A stretch of DNA of 64,000 nt, from positions 1 through 64,000 of the forward strand of contig JAFRRN010000030.1 of assembly GCA_017428055.1 (NCBI GenBank). Reading direction: 5' to 3'. Within the stretch, counting starts at the first letter, position 1, and each line of letters starts with the position of its first letter. The DNA is from Prevotella sp. Its GTDB lineage: Bacteria; Bacteroidota; Bacteroidia; Bacteroidales; Bacteroidaceae. The translations under genes and the position numbers were made by a program. The notes under the pieces were generated by a model. The model saw only the letters and a program-made list of their open reading frames with translations, was not told the DNA's origin and searched no databases. Positions 1 through 8,683 of this stretch are shown here, in pieces.

Positions 1-246
1 GGATTGAAAAAAGGCATGAAGGAAGGCATGGCGAAAGGATTGGAAAAAGGCATGGCGAAAGGATTGGAAAAAGGAATGGCGAAAGGATTGGAAAAAGGGC
101 GAGCCAAAGGTAAAGCAGAAGGAAGAGTTGAGGGCATCGAGGAAGCCAACCATGATAATGCTCGCAAGATGAAGGCTCTTGGATTAACAGTTGAACTTAT
201 ATCTCAAGTTACGGGATTAAGTGCAGAAGAGATAGAGCCTTTGTAA
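1..246 (+). CDS. Rpn family nuclease/putative transposase, C-terminal fragment
   Basis: Open from the first base of the window, so the 5' part lies outside. The visible 81 residues are a charged, glycine-rich helix built from three perfect 24-bp in-frame repeats (28-99, each encoding MAKGLEKG), then a short conserved-looking tail with MKALGLTVELISQVTGLS. This layout matches the C-terminus of PD-(D/E)XK family putative transposases (Rpn, recombination-promoting nuclease group), where the catalytic domain lies upstream and the G/K/E-rich repeat varies in copy number. The identification rests on the tail only; the nuclease motifs cannot be seen. Confidence 0.7.
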   Translation, partial: GLKKGMKEGMAKGLEKGMAKGLEKGMAKGLEKGRAKGKAEGRVEGIEEANHDNARKMKALGLTVELISQVTGLSAEEIEPL

Positions 247-447
247 TGTTTCCAGCCGAGGAACACCGCAACGAAAAAAAGAACGTACCGTGGAAGGCAA
301 GGTTTTCAATATGGAAACCTTTGCCCGTTCATAGGAAAGAATCTGTGCGACTCGCCATTCTTGAGGGTTCACGTAGTCCTGTGCCATCACGGACAACGCC
401 ATTGCCATCAGGCTAAGTATTAGGACACTCTTGATGCCGGCTGGCAC
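217..447 (-). pseudogene. Possible remnant of a secreted-protein gene
   Basis: From a GTG at 447 this frame encodes PAGIKSVLILSLMAMALSVM followed by AQ, a convincing Bacteroidales-type signal peptide, then about 50 residues with no recognisable domain, running out inside the 3' end of the Rpn-type gene on the other strand. The mature part is short, has no family I recognise and overlaps another gene, so I read it as the surviving 5' end of a secreted-protein gene rather than an intact gene. It could also be chance. Confidence 0.25.
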
Positions 448-769
448 ACCGTTGCCCCCCAATATGCTTTCCATCACGTATGTACTTCGGCTTACTTGCT
501 TCAAGGAACATGTGATGGTGGTTTTCAGCCCCTTCAAACATGCTTTTTATCGTTTATGTATGATGGCGATGCCGCATATACGAGATACAGAAGCATGGGT
601 TTACGGGAGCAGATGGGGTGTTTGGCGGGGACGGATGATGCAATTAGAACCTTTTGCCTATAGCCAAACGACCTTGCGGGCATAGGCAAAAGGCCTTGCG
701 GGCATAGCCAAAATAAGTGTTGGAAAAATGAAAATCCCTCAAAAGATACGATTATTCAAGTTTTATTCG
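247..769. other. 523-bp intergenic stretch
   Basis: No convincing intact gene. It contains the possible signal-peptide remnant (217-447), about 200 bp in which I see nothing, then the 22-bp-unit array at 650-715, and ends at the promoter of the transporter gene. Confidence 0.6.
650..715. repeat. Array of three 22-bp units (family A, copy 1)
   Basis: Three head-to-tail 22-bp units at 650-671, 672-693 and 694-715. Units 2 and 3 start CCTTGCGGGCATAG; unit 1 is a variant starting CCTTTTGCCTATAG. Units 1 and 2 form a perfect 12-bp inverted repeat, CCTTTTGCCTAT with ATAGGCAAAAGG. On the opposite strand the core reads GGCTATGCCCGCAAGG, related to the array at 60195-60260. No spacers, so not a CRISPR array. 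Confidence 0.75.
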
Positions 770-777
770 TACTTTTG
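770..777 (+). promoter_or_regulatory. -7 promoter box TACTTTTG for the transporter gene
   Basis: TACTTTTG fits the Bacteroidetes TAnnTTTG box and ends 20 nt before the ATG at 798. No clear TTTG -33 element is seen upstream, so strength is uncertain. Confidence 0.55.
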
Positions 778-797
778 CAAAAAATATACATTATCGT

Positions 798-2489
798 ATG
801 GATTGGCTTATTTCTTTATTCACGACGACAGACTCTGTAGCCCACATTGTATTATTGTATTCCTTTGTGATCGCCTTGGGCGTGTTGCTTGGGAAAGTCA
901 AGATTGGCGGCATCTCGTTGGGTGTCACTTTCGTGTTGTTCATGGGTATCATTGCTGGGCATATTGGTTTCACCGCGCCAGAGCATATCATGAACTTCAT
1001 GCAAGAATTTGGGTTAATCCTGTTCGTCTATTGCATTGGTCTTCAGGTGGGACCGGGCTTCTTTGAGAGTTTCCGTAAGGGTGGTGTCACGCTCAACATC
1101 CTTTCCACGGTGATGATTTTACTCAACATTGGCGTGATGTTTGCCTGTTACTTCATCTTCTTCGACACCTCCAATCCCATCAACCTCCCCATGATGGTGG
1201 GAACGCTATATGGTGCCGTGACCAATACGCCCGGCTTGGGTGCTGCCAACGAGGCATTGGCCTCCGTGTTCCCGCCGAATGAGATTCCGCAGATCGCCTC
1301 CGGCTACGCCTGTGCCTATCCCCTCGGCGTGTTGGGCATCATCGGTGCGACAATTGCCATTCGGTATATCTGCGGTGTTTCCATGGAAGAGGAGGAGAAA
1401 AAGTTGGAAGAGGCGGAGGCCGAAAATCCCCATGCCAAGCCGTATAAGTTGCACTTACAGGTGAGCAACGTGTTTATCGCGGGTCGTACCTTGATGCAGA
1501 TTTCCGAGTTCCTTAACCGTGACATCGTGTGTACGCGCATCCTCCACGATGGCAGCGTCATCATCCCCAATCGCGACTCTGTGCTGAATGTCGATGATGA
1601 AATTCAAGTGGTGTGTGCCGAGGCTGATGCCGAGGCCATCCAGGCATTCATCGGTCCGAAGATTGAGAAGGAATGGGAGGCAGAGGATGTCAACCAGCCC
1701 ATGATTTCCAAGCGTGTCATCGTGACCAACCCCCGCATGAATGGCAAGACGTTGGGCAAGATGCACTTCTCCAGTGTGTATGGCGTGAACGTTACCCGCA
1801 TCACCCGCCAAGGCATTGACCTCTTTGCCAGCCGCAACCACCATTTCCATGTGGGTGACAAGATCATGGTGGTGGGTCCCGAGAACAACGTCAACCGCGT
1901 GGCGGAGATGATGGGCAACTCCTTGAAGCGCCTCGACGCGCCCAACATTGCCACCATCTTCATCGGCATCATCGTGGGAATCCTCTTCGGAAGCATTCCC
2001 TTCACCATCCCCGGAATGCCCGTTCCCCTGAAATTAGGTCTCGCCGGCGGTCCCTTGATCATCGCCATCATCATCGGCAGGTATGGCTACCGCATGAAAC
2101 TGGTGACCTATTTCACCACGTCGGCCAACATGTTGTTGCGCGAGGTGGGACTGGTGCTATTCCTTGCCAGCGTGGGAATCAAGGCGGGAGCCGGGTTCTG
2201 GGATACCGTTATCCACGGCGACGGCTTGCTCTATGTGCTGACGGGATTCCTGATTACCATCATCCCCATCCTTATCATCGGCATCATTGCCCGTATCAGA
2301 TACAAGTTCAACTACTTTACCATCATGGGTATGTTGGCAGGAACTTGCACCGACCCACCCGCTCTGGCTTACGCCAACAGCGTCTGTAGCAAGGAAGCCC
2401 CAGCCGTAGGCTATTCCACGGTATATCCCCTTAGCATGTTCTTGAGGATTTTTACGGCACAGATGATAGTGCTATTCTGTTGCGGATGA
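798..2489 (+). CDS. AspT/YidE/YbjL-type putative antiporter
   Basis: 563-residue inner-membrane transporter of the aspartate-alanine exchanger family (AAEx). The protein is two homologous membrane halves (about residues 10-180 and 385-560, each with about five hydrophobic segments) separated by two soluble TrkA-C/RCK-C regulatory domains (about 215-285 and 300-375, the second containing GDKIMVVGP). Length and order match E. coli YidE/YbjL. Characterised relatives exchange small dicarboxylates or amino acids; the substrate here cannot be read from sequence. Its last 18 bp overlap the 3' end of the convergent TPR gene, so transcription of the two may interfere. Its own promoter is at 770-777. 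Confidence 0.9.
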   Translation: MDWLISLFTTTDSVAHIVLLYSFVIALGVLLGKVKIGGISLGVTFVLFMGIIAGHIGFTAPEHIMNFMQEFGLILFVYCIGLQVGPGFFESFRKGGVTLNILSTVMILLNIGVMFACYFIFFDTSNPINLPMMVGTLYGAVTNTPGLGAANEALASVFPPNEIPQIASGYACAYPLGVLGIIGATIAIRYICGVSMEEEEKKLEEAEAENPHAKPYKLHLQVSNVFIAGRTLMQISEFLNRDIVCTRILHDGSVIIPNRDSVLNVDDEIQVVCAEADAEAIQAFIGPKIEKEWEAEDVNQPMISKRVIVTNPRMNGKTLGKMHFSSVYGVNVTRITRQGIDLFASRNHHFHVGDKIMVVGPENNVNRVAEMMGNSLKRLDAPNIATIFIGIIVGILFGSIPFTIPGMPVPLKLGLAGGPLIIAIIIGRYGYRMKLVTYFTTSANMLLREVGLVLFLASVGIKAGAGFWDTVIHGDGLLYVLTGFLITIIPILIIGIIARIRYKFNYFTIMGMLAGTCTDPPALAYANSVCSKEAPAVGYSTVYPLSMFLRIFTAQMIVLFCCG

Positions 2490-4463
2490 CTTATCAGAGC
2501 TATATCGCTTGATAATGCTATAAGCATCGTATAGCCCCAACTCTCCCGCTTTACTGAGATCCCTGACCCCTTGCGCCTTGTTATTGTTGAAAATCCTCAC
2601 CAGTCCGAGATTATAGTAAGCCTCTGCCAGATTGCCATTCAATTGAATGGCTTTTTGGTATAGGTCGATGGCAGAGCTGTATTCTTTCTGGTAAGCATAG
2701 ATTGTAGCCATGTCGTAATACAGGAAGGCATTGTCCTCGTTCATCGCCAATGCCCTTTGCATGTCGTCCAAAGCCGCCGCCGTGCGGAGTTTCGACTCAT
2801 CAATTCCCTGTGATGCGCCCAACTCATTGATCATCACATGGCAGTAGGCCCGTTCCCAATATGCCAGCACACTCGTGCTGTCGATGTGGATATAGTCGCT
2901 CAAGTCGTTGACAGCCTCCGTGAAATTGTGCGTCGTGACATGTGCCACAGCCCGTTGGAGTAACAGGTCGGCGGCATCCTGTATCTCATGCGTGGCGGCT
3001 ATCGCCTTGGTGATAGAGTCTATGGAGTGGAAGAACGCCCTTGTCATGTCCGCGCTGATAGGTGCCGGCTTACATGTGACATAAAGCCTGCGCAGGGGTT
3101 GTTTCTCGTTATTAAACTTTTCGAGGTCATGGTCAATGAGCTGCGCCGTCCTCACCCCGCCTTGGTATGGCATATAGGAAAGCGACAAGAGCGGCATGTA
3201 CTCATTCTCCACCAATCGGTTTTGGATAGAGCCGCGATACTCATTCTTGTAATCGGGTGTCACGATGTCCTCGTCCACCACCACCCATTGGTCGTATTTC
3301 TCCACGTCGATGTCGCTCATCTTGCGCACCTCACGCAACTTGTTAGGAGACCACCGTTGCTGGATGCCCAGGCGTTTGTCCATCCTTGCCTTGGTGACAC
3401 GGAACTCGTCCACCTCCGCCTTTGCCACCATTCCCAGCTTTCGGTAACAAGCGGCGCGGTTAATCAGCCCCGTCCAAAAGTTCGGGAACGTCTCTATCAC
3501 CCGTGAGTAGTCGGCGATGGCAGCCCGATAGTCGCCCGTCTTGTCGAGGAGGATGGCCCGGTTGTACAGGGCGAGGATGTTGTTTGGCTCGTATGCCAAC
3601 ACGAAATTGAAGTCTTCTATTGCCCTGTTGTCGTCGCCGAGTTGTTGGCGGAGCAGCCCACGGTTGTAATGCGAGAGGAAATTGTTGGGGTTCATGTCTA
3701 TCGACTTGTCGTAATCCTCCATCGCCTGGCGCAATTTATTGAGGCTAACCCTTGCCATGGCTCGATACATATAGTTGTTGACCACGCGGGGCTGGTAGTG
3801 GATTGCCTTGGTGAACGCGGAGTCGGCCATGCCCCACTCCTTCCTTTGCAGGCTCAACCTCCCTTTGATCGACCATGAACTGCCGTCGTAGGGATTATGC
3901 TCCAATGTCTTGTCGAGCCACCGTGATGCCGTGGCGGTGTCGTTTTCGTTGAGATAGACTTCTGTTTGCAGGGAATAGGCGTTGTTGAGGTCTGGCCACC
4001 GTTTCACGATATAGTCGAGTTCCTCGTGGGTCTGTTGGTATTCCTTCAAGAAGAAACGGCAATAAGCACGGTTGAACCAATACCCCCGCTCGTCGGGAGA
4101 GAGTGCCAACGCCTTCTCATAGTCGGCGATGGCTTGTTCGTATTGGCTTAGGCGGATGTAGCTCTCCGCCCTCGCGCTGAATATTTGGTGGACGTACGGG
4201 TTCAATTTGATAGCCTCTGTGAAGTCCTCCTCCGCCCCTGCGTAATCCTCCAGCATCAGCTTGGCAAGCCCCCGGTAATACCACGGCTCGTAGAGGTAGG
4301 GCTTATTCGAGAGCACATTGTTGAAATGCTGTATCGCCACCACATAGTCACGGTTGTTGAAGGCAATTTGCCCGGAAATGATGAGGCGGTCAGTATTGTA
4401 CTGCGCCTTGCCGGCCAATGCCATGGAAAGCAACACAAGGACAAGGTGGCTACGATACGACAT
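2472..4463 (-). CDS. Secreted tetratricopeptide-repeat protein
   Basis: 663 residues: a signal peptide ([20 protein letters not shown], then Q), then about nine consecutive TPR units to roughly residue 350, a non-TPR segment of about 130 residues, and three or four more TPRs near the C-terminus. TPR superhelices act as protein-binding scaffolds in the periplasm or at the outer membrane; no enzymatic motif is visible. It is the last gene of the SPOR lipoprotein-ruvX-def operon, 21 bp behind def. The partner is unknown. Convergent 18-bp overlap with the upstream transporter gene. Confidence 0.85.
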   Translation of the reverse strand: MSYRSHLVLVLLSMALAGKAQYNTDRLIISGQIAFNNRDYVVAIQHFNNVLSNKPYLYEPWYYRGLAKLMLEDYAGAEEDFTEAIKLNPYVHQIFSARAESYIRLSQYEQAIADYEKALALSPDERGYWFNRAYCRFFLKEYQQTHEELDYIVKRWPDLNNAYSLQTEVYLNENDTATASRWLDKTLEHNPYDGSSWSIKGRLSLQRKEWGMADSAFTKAIHYQPRVVNNYMYRAMARVSLNKLRQAMEDYDKSIDMNPNNFLSHYNRGLLRQQLGDDNRAIEDFNFVLAYEPNNILALYNRAILLDKTGDYRAAIADYSRVIETFPNFWTGLINRAACYRKLGMVAKAEVDEFRVTKARMDKRLGIQQRWSPNKLREVRKMSDIDVEKYDQWVVVDEDIVTPDYKNEYRGSIQNRLVENEYMPLLSLSYMPYQGGVRTAQLIDHDLEKFNNEKQPLRRLYVTCKPAPISADMTRAFFHSIDSITKAIAATHEIQDAADLLLQRAVAHVTTHNFTEAVNDLSDYIHIDSTSVLAYWERAYCHVMINELGASQGIDESKLRTAAALDDMQRALAMNEDNAFLYYDMATIYAYQKEYSSAIDLYQKAIQLNGNLAEAYYNLGLVRIFNNNKAQGVRDLSKAGELGLYDAYSIIKRYSSDKSSATE

Positions 4464-4484
4464 AATTCGGTAAGGGGGGAAATG

Positions 4485-5048
4485 TTATTTCTTGAGCGGC
4501 TTCGTGCGATAGGAGCAACGGTATTTGCCCAAGGTCAACGCCTTGAGCTTGTTCTTGATGAGTTGCCTGCGCAGGGGGGAGATGCGGTCGATGAACATCT
4601 TGGCATCTAAGTGGTCGAACTCATGTTGCATCACCCGTGCCAGGTAACCGCTCACCCACTCGTCGTGGGCATGGAACTCCTCATCCATATATTGTACATG
4701 TATGCGCGTGTGGCGTGCCACCTTCTCGTGGATTCCCGGCAGGGAGAGGCATCCCTCCTCCATGTTTTCCCGTTCCGACTCCTCGTCCACTTCGAGGATG
4801 TGGGGATTGATGTAAGTCTTACGGAACCCCTTGTATTCGGGAAAGTCCTCGCCCAATGGGTCAAGGTCTATAATCGCCACACGGATGTTTTTGCCTACTT
4901 GTGGTGCAGCCAGGCCGATGCCCTCCGACACCGCCAGCGTCTCATACATGTTGGCGATAAGCTCCTTCAAGTCGGGATAGTCGGCGGTAATGTCCTCAGA
5001 TACCTTCCGCAACACGGGTTGGCCATATATATAAATAGGTAATATCAT
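4485..5048 (-). CDS. def: Peptide deformylase
   Basis: 187-residue cytoplasmic metalloenzyme that removes the N-formyl group from nascent proteins. All three family motifs are intact: [10 protein letters not shown] (43-52), EEGCLSLPG (97-105) and QHEFDHL (141-147), giving metal ligands Cys100, His142 and His146 and catalytic Glu143. The tail after residue 150 is somewhat long, as is common in Bacteroidetes. It lies between ruvX and the TPR gene; a 145-bp gap to ruvX is filled by the GGAGTTCAG hairpin repeat, so def may receive attenuated or separately processed transcript. Confidence 0.97.
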   Translation of the reverse strand: MILPIYIYGQPVLRKVSEDITADYPDLKELIANMYETLAVSEGIGLAAPQVGKNIRVAIIDLDPLGEDFPEYKGFRKTYINPHILEVDEESERENMEEGCLSLPGIHEKVARHTRIHVQYMDEEFHAHDEWVSGYLARVMQHEFDHLDAKMFIDRISPLRRQLIKNKLKALTLGKYRCSYRTKPLKK

Positions 5049-5080
5049 TATATAATAAAAATAATGGACTGGAAGTGTCA

Positions 5081-5176
5081 GAAGTTCGAGTCGTTCAGGA
5101 GTTCAGGCAATAGTATCGGTGGGACACAAGGCTAACGTCTGAACTCCTTGGAACTCCTAAACTCCTTGAATTCCTC
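5081..5176. repeat. GGAGTTCAG hairpin element, copy 1
   Basis: Core inverted repeat 5098-5147: GGAGTTCAG on the left and CTGAACTCC on the right, around a loop region containing TATCGGTGGGACACAAGG. Right of the core come further GAACTCC/AACTCC/ACTCC repeats about 10 bp apart. It sits in the ruvX-def gap, about 17 bp 3' of the ruvX stop. The same element recurs at 52630-52770 and 63059-63163; this is the most diverged copy, with imperfect pairing below the core stem. Confidence 0.8.
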
Positions 5177-5192
5177 ATTTGTTATTGAGTCA

Positions 5193-5624
5193 TTATTGAC
5201 CGTTAATTTTCATTCGTCTTGATTCCATATAGTTTTGCAATAGGATGACGGCACTGACCTCATCCACCAAAGCCTTGTCCCGTCGGGCTTTCTTGCCAAT
5301 GCCGCTCTCTATGATTGCGCGATGCGCCAACACCGAGGTGTAACGCTCATCGTAATAGTCAATCGGCACCTGGGGAACCTCCTTACGCCACCGGCTCACG
5401 AACTGCTGCACACGGGCGAGGTTCTCACTGGGCTTCCCATTGGGTTGCATGGGCTTCCCAATGACAATGCGCTCCACCTCCTCGCCACGGAGATAGCCCA
5501 TCAAATAGTCGAAAAGCTCTGACGTAGAAACAGTCGCCAACCCACCCGCGATAATTTGGAGTGGGTCGGTGACTGCTATCCCAGTACGCTTCTTACCGTA
5601 GTCTAATGATAAAATTCGTGCCAA
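5193..5624 (-). CDS. ruvX: Putative pre-16S rRNA nuclease / Holliday junction resolvase RuvX (YqgF)
   Basis: 143 residues, the usual length for the RNase H-like YqgF/RuvX family. It begins MARILSLDYGKKRTGIAV, with the first catalytic Asp in the DYG motif, and carries VIGKP, YDERYTS and a C-terminal DEVSAVILLQ segment supplying further acidic residues. Family members act in 16S rRNA 5'-end maturation and have been proposed as Holliday junction resolvases. It starts 3 bp after the SPOR lipoprotein stop codon, so the two are cotranscribed. Confidence 0.93.
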   Translation of the reverse strand: MARILSLDYGKKRTGIAVTDPLQIIAGGLATVSTSELFDYLMGYLRGEEVERIVIGKPMQPNGKPSENLARVQQFVSRWRKEVPQVPIDYYDERYTSVLAHRAIIESGIGKKARRDKALVDEVSAVILLQNYMESRRMKINGQ

Positions 5625-5627
5625 CGA

Positions 5628-6128
5628 TTATTTGTTGTATAGCAACCAGGCATCAGGATACTTGCTGCGGAACTGGTCACGGGAGCGAACAGCGTCAGCC
5701 TTGTTGTCGTGAGTGGACGCAACGACACGATAGAGGTTGCGCTCCATGTTCTTCACGATTTGGGCATCATAGCCGGCGGCCTTTAATTGGCTTTGCAATC
5801 CCTGGGCATTGGCAGGCACGGAGAAAGAGCCAACAATCACGCTATAGTTGCGCAAGCCCGACCCATTGACGACCGACACGCTCTCCTGGCGCACCGTCAC
5901 GTTGTCATAGTTGTCGGTAACTGTGGTCTGCGTAGTGGGTTTCTCCACCAACGGAGTGACAACGGGAACGTCATTAGTCTCCGTGACGACGGGCGTCACT
6001 ACCGTTTCCGTCTCGGCAGCCTTTGCCTTGTCATACGCTTTCCTGTACGCACTTTCCTTAGGCTTACATCCGGTAATCAGCAATGTGGCACACAAGCCTA
6101 AGCACAAAATAGAAGATTTCTTCATCAT
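5628..6128 (-). CDS. SPOR-domain lipoprotein
   Basis: 166 residues: a lipoprotein signal with lipobox LLITGC, a Thr/Val/Pro-rich linker (about 35-85), and a C-terminal SPOR domain (about 90-164, YSVIVGSFSVPANAQGLQSQ). SPOR domains bind denuded septal peptidoglycan, so this probably sits at the division site, anchored in a membrane by lipid. It heads the operon to ruvX, def and the TPR gene. A near-consensus -7 box TATCTTCG lies on the minus strand at 6176-6183. A second Met directly after the first gives an ambiguity of one codon. Confidence 0.88.
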   Translation of the reverse strand: MMKKSSILCLGLCATLLITGCKPKESAYRKAYDKAKAAETETVVTPVVTETNDVPVVTPLVEKPTTQTTVTDNYDNVTVRQESVSVVNGSGLRNYSVIVGSFSVPANAQGLQSQLKAAGYDAQIVKNMERNLYRVVASTHDNKADAVRSRDQFRSKYPDAWLLYNK

Positions 6129-6300
6129 TTTTTCTTGGAAATTAGGAATTAAAACTTTGTTATCTGTAATTTTGGTGCGAAGATACGAATAATTTGAGAA
6201 ATATCCTGTTATTTGCGACTAAAGTTTGTTAAATCCGATTAATACGGTGATTTTAACAAAAAATGACTAACAAAAGATACGTTTTTCGTAAAAGAATCGT

Positions 6301-6308
6301 TATTTTTG
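6301..6308 (+). promoter_or_regulatory. -7 box TATTTTTG of the ytxH operon
   Basis: TATTTTTG matches TAnnTTTG, 38 nt upstream of the ATG at 6347. It lies inside the longer reading frame that starts further upstream at 6263, which argues that 6347 is the true start. Confidence 0.6.
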
Positions 6309-6346
6309 CGAAAACTTATTCATTAACAAACAAAATTATTATCATT

Positions 6347-6565
6347 ATGAAGACATTAGGTTACATTGGGGCTTTCCTTGGGGGAGCCATTGCGGGAGCA
6401 GCCATGGGATTGGCTTTCGCACCGGAGAAAGGCGAAGAGACACGTTCAAAGATCACGGATGCCGTGGAGGAGTTCTGCAAGAAGCACAACATCAAGCTCA
6501 GCCGCAAGGATGTTGACGACCTGGTAGACGACATCAAGGAGGCAGCCGCCGAAGTTGTAGACTAA
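6347..6565 (+). CDS. YtxH domain-containing small membrane protein
   Basis: 72 residues from the ATG at 6347. One N-terminal glycine-rich membrane helix (YIGAFLGGAIAGAAMGLAFA), then PEKGEETRSKI and an amphipathic acidic C-terminal half. This is the YtxH (PF12732) pattern: an N-terminal GxxxG-type helix followed by the APxxGxETR motif. A longer reading frame opens at 6263, but the -7 box falls within it. First gene of a tight operon (4 bp to the next gene) common in Bacteroidales; the family is often stress-linked, but its function here is unknown. Confidence 0.85.
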   Translation: MKTLGYIGAFLGGAIAGAAMGLAFAPEKGEETRSKITDAVEEFCKKHNIKLSRKDVDDLVDDIKEAAAEVVD

Positions 6566-6569
6566 CCAC

Positions 6570-6920
6570 ATGTTCTCCAACGACAGAAACATCGAGACGA
6601 TCGGGCAACTCGCCGAGGTACTCAAGCATTACGTCGGGCTGCAAAAAGAATACGTCAAGCTCGACGTAATAGAGAAGGTGGTGCGCTTGATCACCGTCCT
6701 CACCTTGTCGCTCATCTTCGCATTCTTGGTGATGCTCATGCTCATCTACCTCTCCTTCGCGGCGGCATACGCACTGACGCCGCATGTGGGAGCGGTGGCG
6801 GCATTCTCTCTCATTGCGGGATTCTACCTGTTCATCCTCGTCCTGTTCTTCATCTTCAGGAAGCGATGGATAGAAAAGCCCCTCGTCAGGTTTCTTGCCA
6901 GTCTCTTAATGGATTCATGA
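6570..6920 (+). CDS. Phage-holin-like (PF07332 type) membrane protein
   Basis: 116 residues with two strong transmembrane helices (about 42-70 and 74-98) separated by a short turn, a charged N-terminal helix that probably lies on the membrane, and a basic C-terminus. It resembles the chromosomal phage holin family (Phage_holin_3_6), small membrane proteins found outside prophages; no phage genes are nearby, so a lysis role is not implied. Starts 4 bp after the ytxH-type gene and ends 1 bp before the next. Confidence 0.75.
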   Translation: MFSNDRNIETIGQLAEVLKHYVGLQKEYVKLDVIEKVVRLITVLTLSLIFAFLVMLMLIYLSFAAAYALTPHVGAVAAFSLIAGFYLFILVLFFIFRKRWIEKPLVRFLASLLMDS

Positions 6921-6921
6921 A

Positions 6922-7182
6922 ATGGAAGCAAACACGACACGCTCATACCGCTCCCTCGATGCCATCAGGGCACGCAAGGAGTACATCTTGAAAGACATCC
7001 AGCAAGATGACAAGCAGATACGTAACCTGTGGGGCAACCTTTTCCACAAGCCAAGCCTGGCAGCCTCGTCAAAATTGCCGTCACGGCGCATCAACAGCCT
7101 GATGACCACAAGCGCGGGCATCTTCGACGGCATCATCCTGGCATGGAAACTATACAGGAAATTCCACAAGAAAAAGAAGTAA
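6922..7182 (+). CDS. Small basic hypothetical protein of the YtxH operon
   Basis: 86 residues: a charged helical first half (RSYRSLDAIRARKEYILKDI), then a short hydrophobic stretch (about 64-76, SAGIFDGIILAWKLY) and a poly-Lys end. I do not recognise a named domain, but a protein of this design usually follows YtxH and the holin-like gene in Bacteroidales. Probably peripheral to the membrane. The hairpin at 7186-7213 closes the operon. Confidence 0.75.
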   Translation: MEANTTRSYRSLDAIRARKEYILKDIQQDDKQIRNLWGNLFHKPSLAASSKLPSRRINSLMTTSAGIFDGIILAWKLYRKFHKKKK

Positions 7183-7185
7183 CAA

Positions 7186-7213
7186 GAAGGGGGCGCGTCG
7201 AGCAGCCCCCTTC
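7186..7213 (+). terminator. Hairpin after the YtxH operon
   Basis: Perfect 9-bp stem GAAGGGGGC / GCCCCCTTC with a 10-nt loop, beginning 4 nt after the stop codon. No T-run follows, so it may be a transcript-stabilising or weak terminator hairpin. Confidence 0.6.
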
Positions 7214-7251
7214 CTGTTACCACGATGAGTCGCGCACCGACGGGATAGCCG

Positions 7252-7488
7252 TCAACGTATCTCTATCCATACCCCTTCACCATTAGCCTTGGCTTCCACG
7301 ATCTTCTTCACCAAGGCAACGTATCTACGGGAGTTCCACACATGTCCCACCGTCTTGTTCTCGCCCACGAGGATATACTCCTCCGTGTCTCCACCGTGTT
7401 TCCCGCATGGATGCGAATGTCCTCAAACCTGGGAACGACGAGGAGCAACGGCAACCACATCTCGAACTTCTTCGATTTGGTAATATGG
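7252..7488 (-). pseudogene. DUF5675 family protein, truncated and frameshifted
   Basis: Reading leftward, one frame gives LPLLLVVPRFEDIRIHAGNT, and after a frame change near 7392-7400 the next frame gives DTEEYILVGENKTVGHVWNS and ends GEGVWIEIR. Joined, these are the C-terminal two thirds of a DUF5675 protein (family signature ...HAGNTxxDTxGCILVGxN...). A stop codon at about 7489 cuts off the N-terminal half, and the usual Gly-Cys of the signature is Glu-Tyr. The remnant lies directly behind the amidase/YiiX cluster, where such genes are often found, and both it and yiiX have decayed. Confidence 0.75.
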
Positions 7489-7539
7489 GGCTATTTATCC
7501 CAAATCGGTCGTTAGACAGAATTTGGGTTTATTAATAAA

Positions 7540-8069
7540 TTAGGTCGCTTGGGCGACGAATAAGCTTTTGCTGCTGATTTTTCTCTTTTTCAGGAGTTTG
7601 GAGAGACCAAAGGTGCGGTATGCGGACAAGGGCTTGGGCTTGCAGAGGGTCAGTCCGAACTGTTCCTTATTGATAGTCCATACCAACTCTGAGCAGTAGT
7701 AGCGACTGTTGGTAAGGCTGAACTGGGAATCGTTTGGTATGACGAGGTATTTCTTGTATTTGATTTTAATGGGCTTGTCTATATACCTACACTTGTAGAC
7801 GATGCCGAAGTGCCTTCGATGGGTGAACTCATTGAGAGGTGTGAGCTTGACAACGTTTGACGCTTCCAGCACGTATGGTTCGCCTCCCTTGTAGCCGACT
7901 ATCCCACAATGGTTCCATATACAGCCGTGGCGTATTGGATGAATATGGACTGTGACGACTTTGACATCTGTGATAGCACGTCACCCTCACGATAATCCAC
8001 TTGCTTGTCTGCATATGCAAGCAAACTAATGACTCCTAATAAGAGAGAAATTACGAACTTTCTTGTCAT
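7540..8069 (-). pseudogene. YiiX-like permuted NlpC/P60 hydrolase, frameshifted
   Basis: From ATG 8069 the first frame gives a signal peptide (MTRKFVISLLLGVISLLAYA), DYREGDVLSQM and SIFIQYATAVY, then hits a stop. One base appears to be missing near 7917-7922; the next frame continues WNHCGIVGYKGGEPYVLEAS and runs to 7540 with YYCSELVW. Together they are a complete YiiX-type circularly permuted papain-like enzyme: catalytic His in NHCGIV and Cys in YCSELV. These enzymes hydrolyse amide or ester bonds in cell wall or lipids. Starts 11 bp after the small membrane-peptide gene, in the same operon. A sequencing error at the frameshift would make it intact. Confidence 0.8.
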
Positions 8070-8080
8070 TATTTCTATTT

Positions 8081-8182
8081 TTATTCACATGGTGACATCA
8101 TTGCACAATAGTAAATGATTGCCGAAAAGAACGTCAAGATTGCCCAAACGACCCAAAACAAGGCTTTTAATACTTTTTTCAT
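8081..8182 (-). CDS. 33-aa single-span membrane peptide, coupled to the amidase gene
   Basis: Encodes MKKVLKALFWVVWAILTFFS followed by AIIYYCAMMSPCE. Basic N-terminus, one hydrophobic helix, short tail. Its ATG overlaps the TGA of the amidase gene in a 4-bp ATGA, a classic translational-coupling arrangement, and the yiiX-like gene begins 11 bp downstream. In size and position it resembles the tiny 'smalltalk' proteins that accompany amidase genes in Bacteroides, but I cannot establish homology by eye. Possible roles: holin-like pore, immunity factor or regulator. Too short for default gene callers. Confidence 0.65.
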   Translation of the reverse strand: MKKVLKALFWVVWAILTFFSAIIYYCAMMSPCE

Positions 8183-8679
8183 AATAACTTGATTTTACGA
8201 TAGTTGTTACACAATACTTGTATATATTCCCACAAGTCGATGGGTGAAACCCAGATGTTGGCGGTGTGCCATCCGTCCGTTTGCCGATAATACTTGACGG
8301 TACTTTCTTTCTCATAGACGGTGTTGGGATAGACTCTTCGCTGTTTGTAGTCGGAAATCCATCTCTTGCCATCGTAAACGGCGATATGGCCGTAAGGGTG
8401 TCTTGAATTGCTCGACAACACGGAAATATCTCCTTTTTTTGGATGGCTGACCTCAACGAACCCCAGCCTCGGCAAGACCTTCTCGTAAGCATATGCTGGA
8501 TAGATGCCGCAAGGGTAACACCCACCATGATGCAATGCCCTCATGGTATACCAGGCACACATGCACCGAGATTTTTCGTTGGCATGTCGTTCCGCGAAAT
8601 TCACCACCCTATCGCTGTTGTACTTATACGGGAAAACAAATCCCAAAGCAATAATCAATAATACTACTATCTTTTTCAT
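8179..8679 (-). CDS. Secreted CHAP/NlpC-like cysteine amidase
   Basis: 166 residues from the ATG at 8679. Signal peptide MKKIVVLLIIALGFVFPYKY, then SRCMCAWYTMRALHHGG with the probable nucleophile Cys39 or Cys41 at the start of the helix, PKKGDISVLSS, and PYGHIAVYDGKRWISDYKQ with the catalytic His. This Cys...KGD...GH(I/M)A layout is that of CHAP and related peptidoglycan amidases or endopeptidases. An in-frame upstream start at 8718 exists, but the -7 box TATCTTTG at 8684-8691 overlaps that extension and the shorter start gives the proper signal peptide, so the mRNA may begin at or next to the ATG. First gene of the cluster. Confidence 0.75.
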   Translation of the reverse strand: MKKIVVLLIIALGFVFPYKYNSDRVVNFAERHANEKSRCMCAWYTMRALHHGGCYPCGIYPAYAYEKVLPRLGFVEVSHPKKGDISVLSSNSRHPYGHIAVYDGKRWISDYKQRRVYPNTVYEKESTVKYYRQTDGWHTANIWVSPIDLWEYIQVLCNNYRKIKLL

Positions 8680-8683
8680 ACCG

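Noticed and set aside
6263-6346. N-terminal extension of the YtxH gene
   Set aside because: The promoter box at 6301-6308 lies within it, and the family starts at the glycine-rich helix.
8085-8528. 147-codon frame overlapping the amidase gene
   Set aside because: Out-of-frame shadow of the amidase, which has a signal peptide and catalytic motifs.
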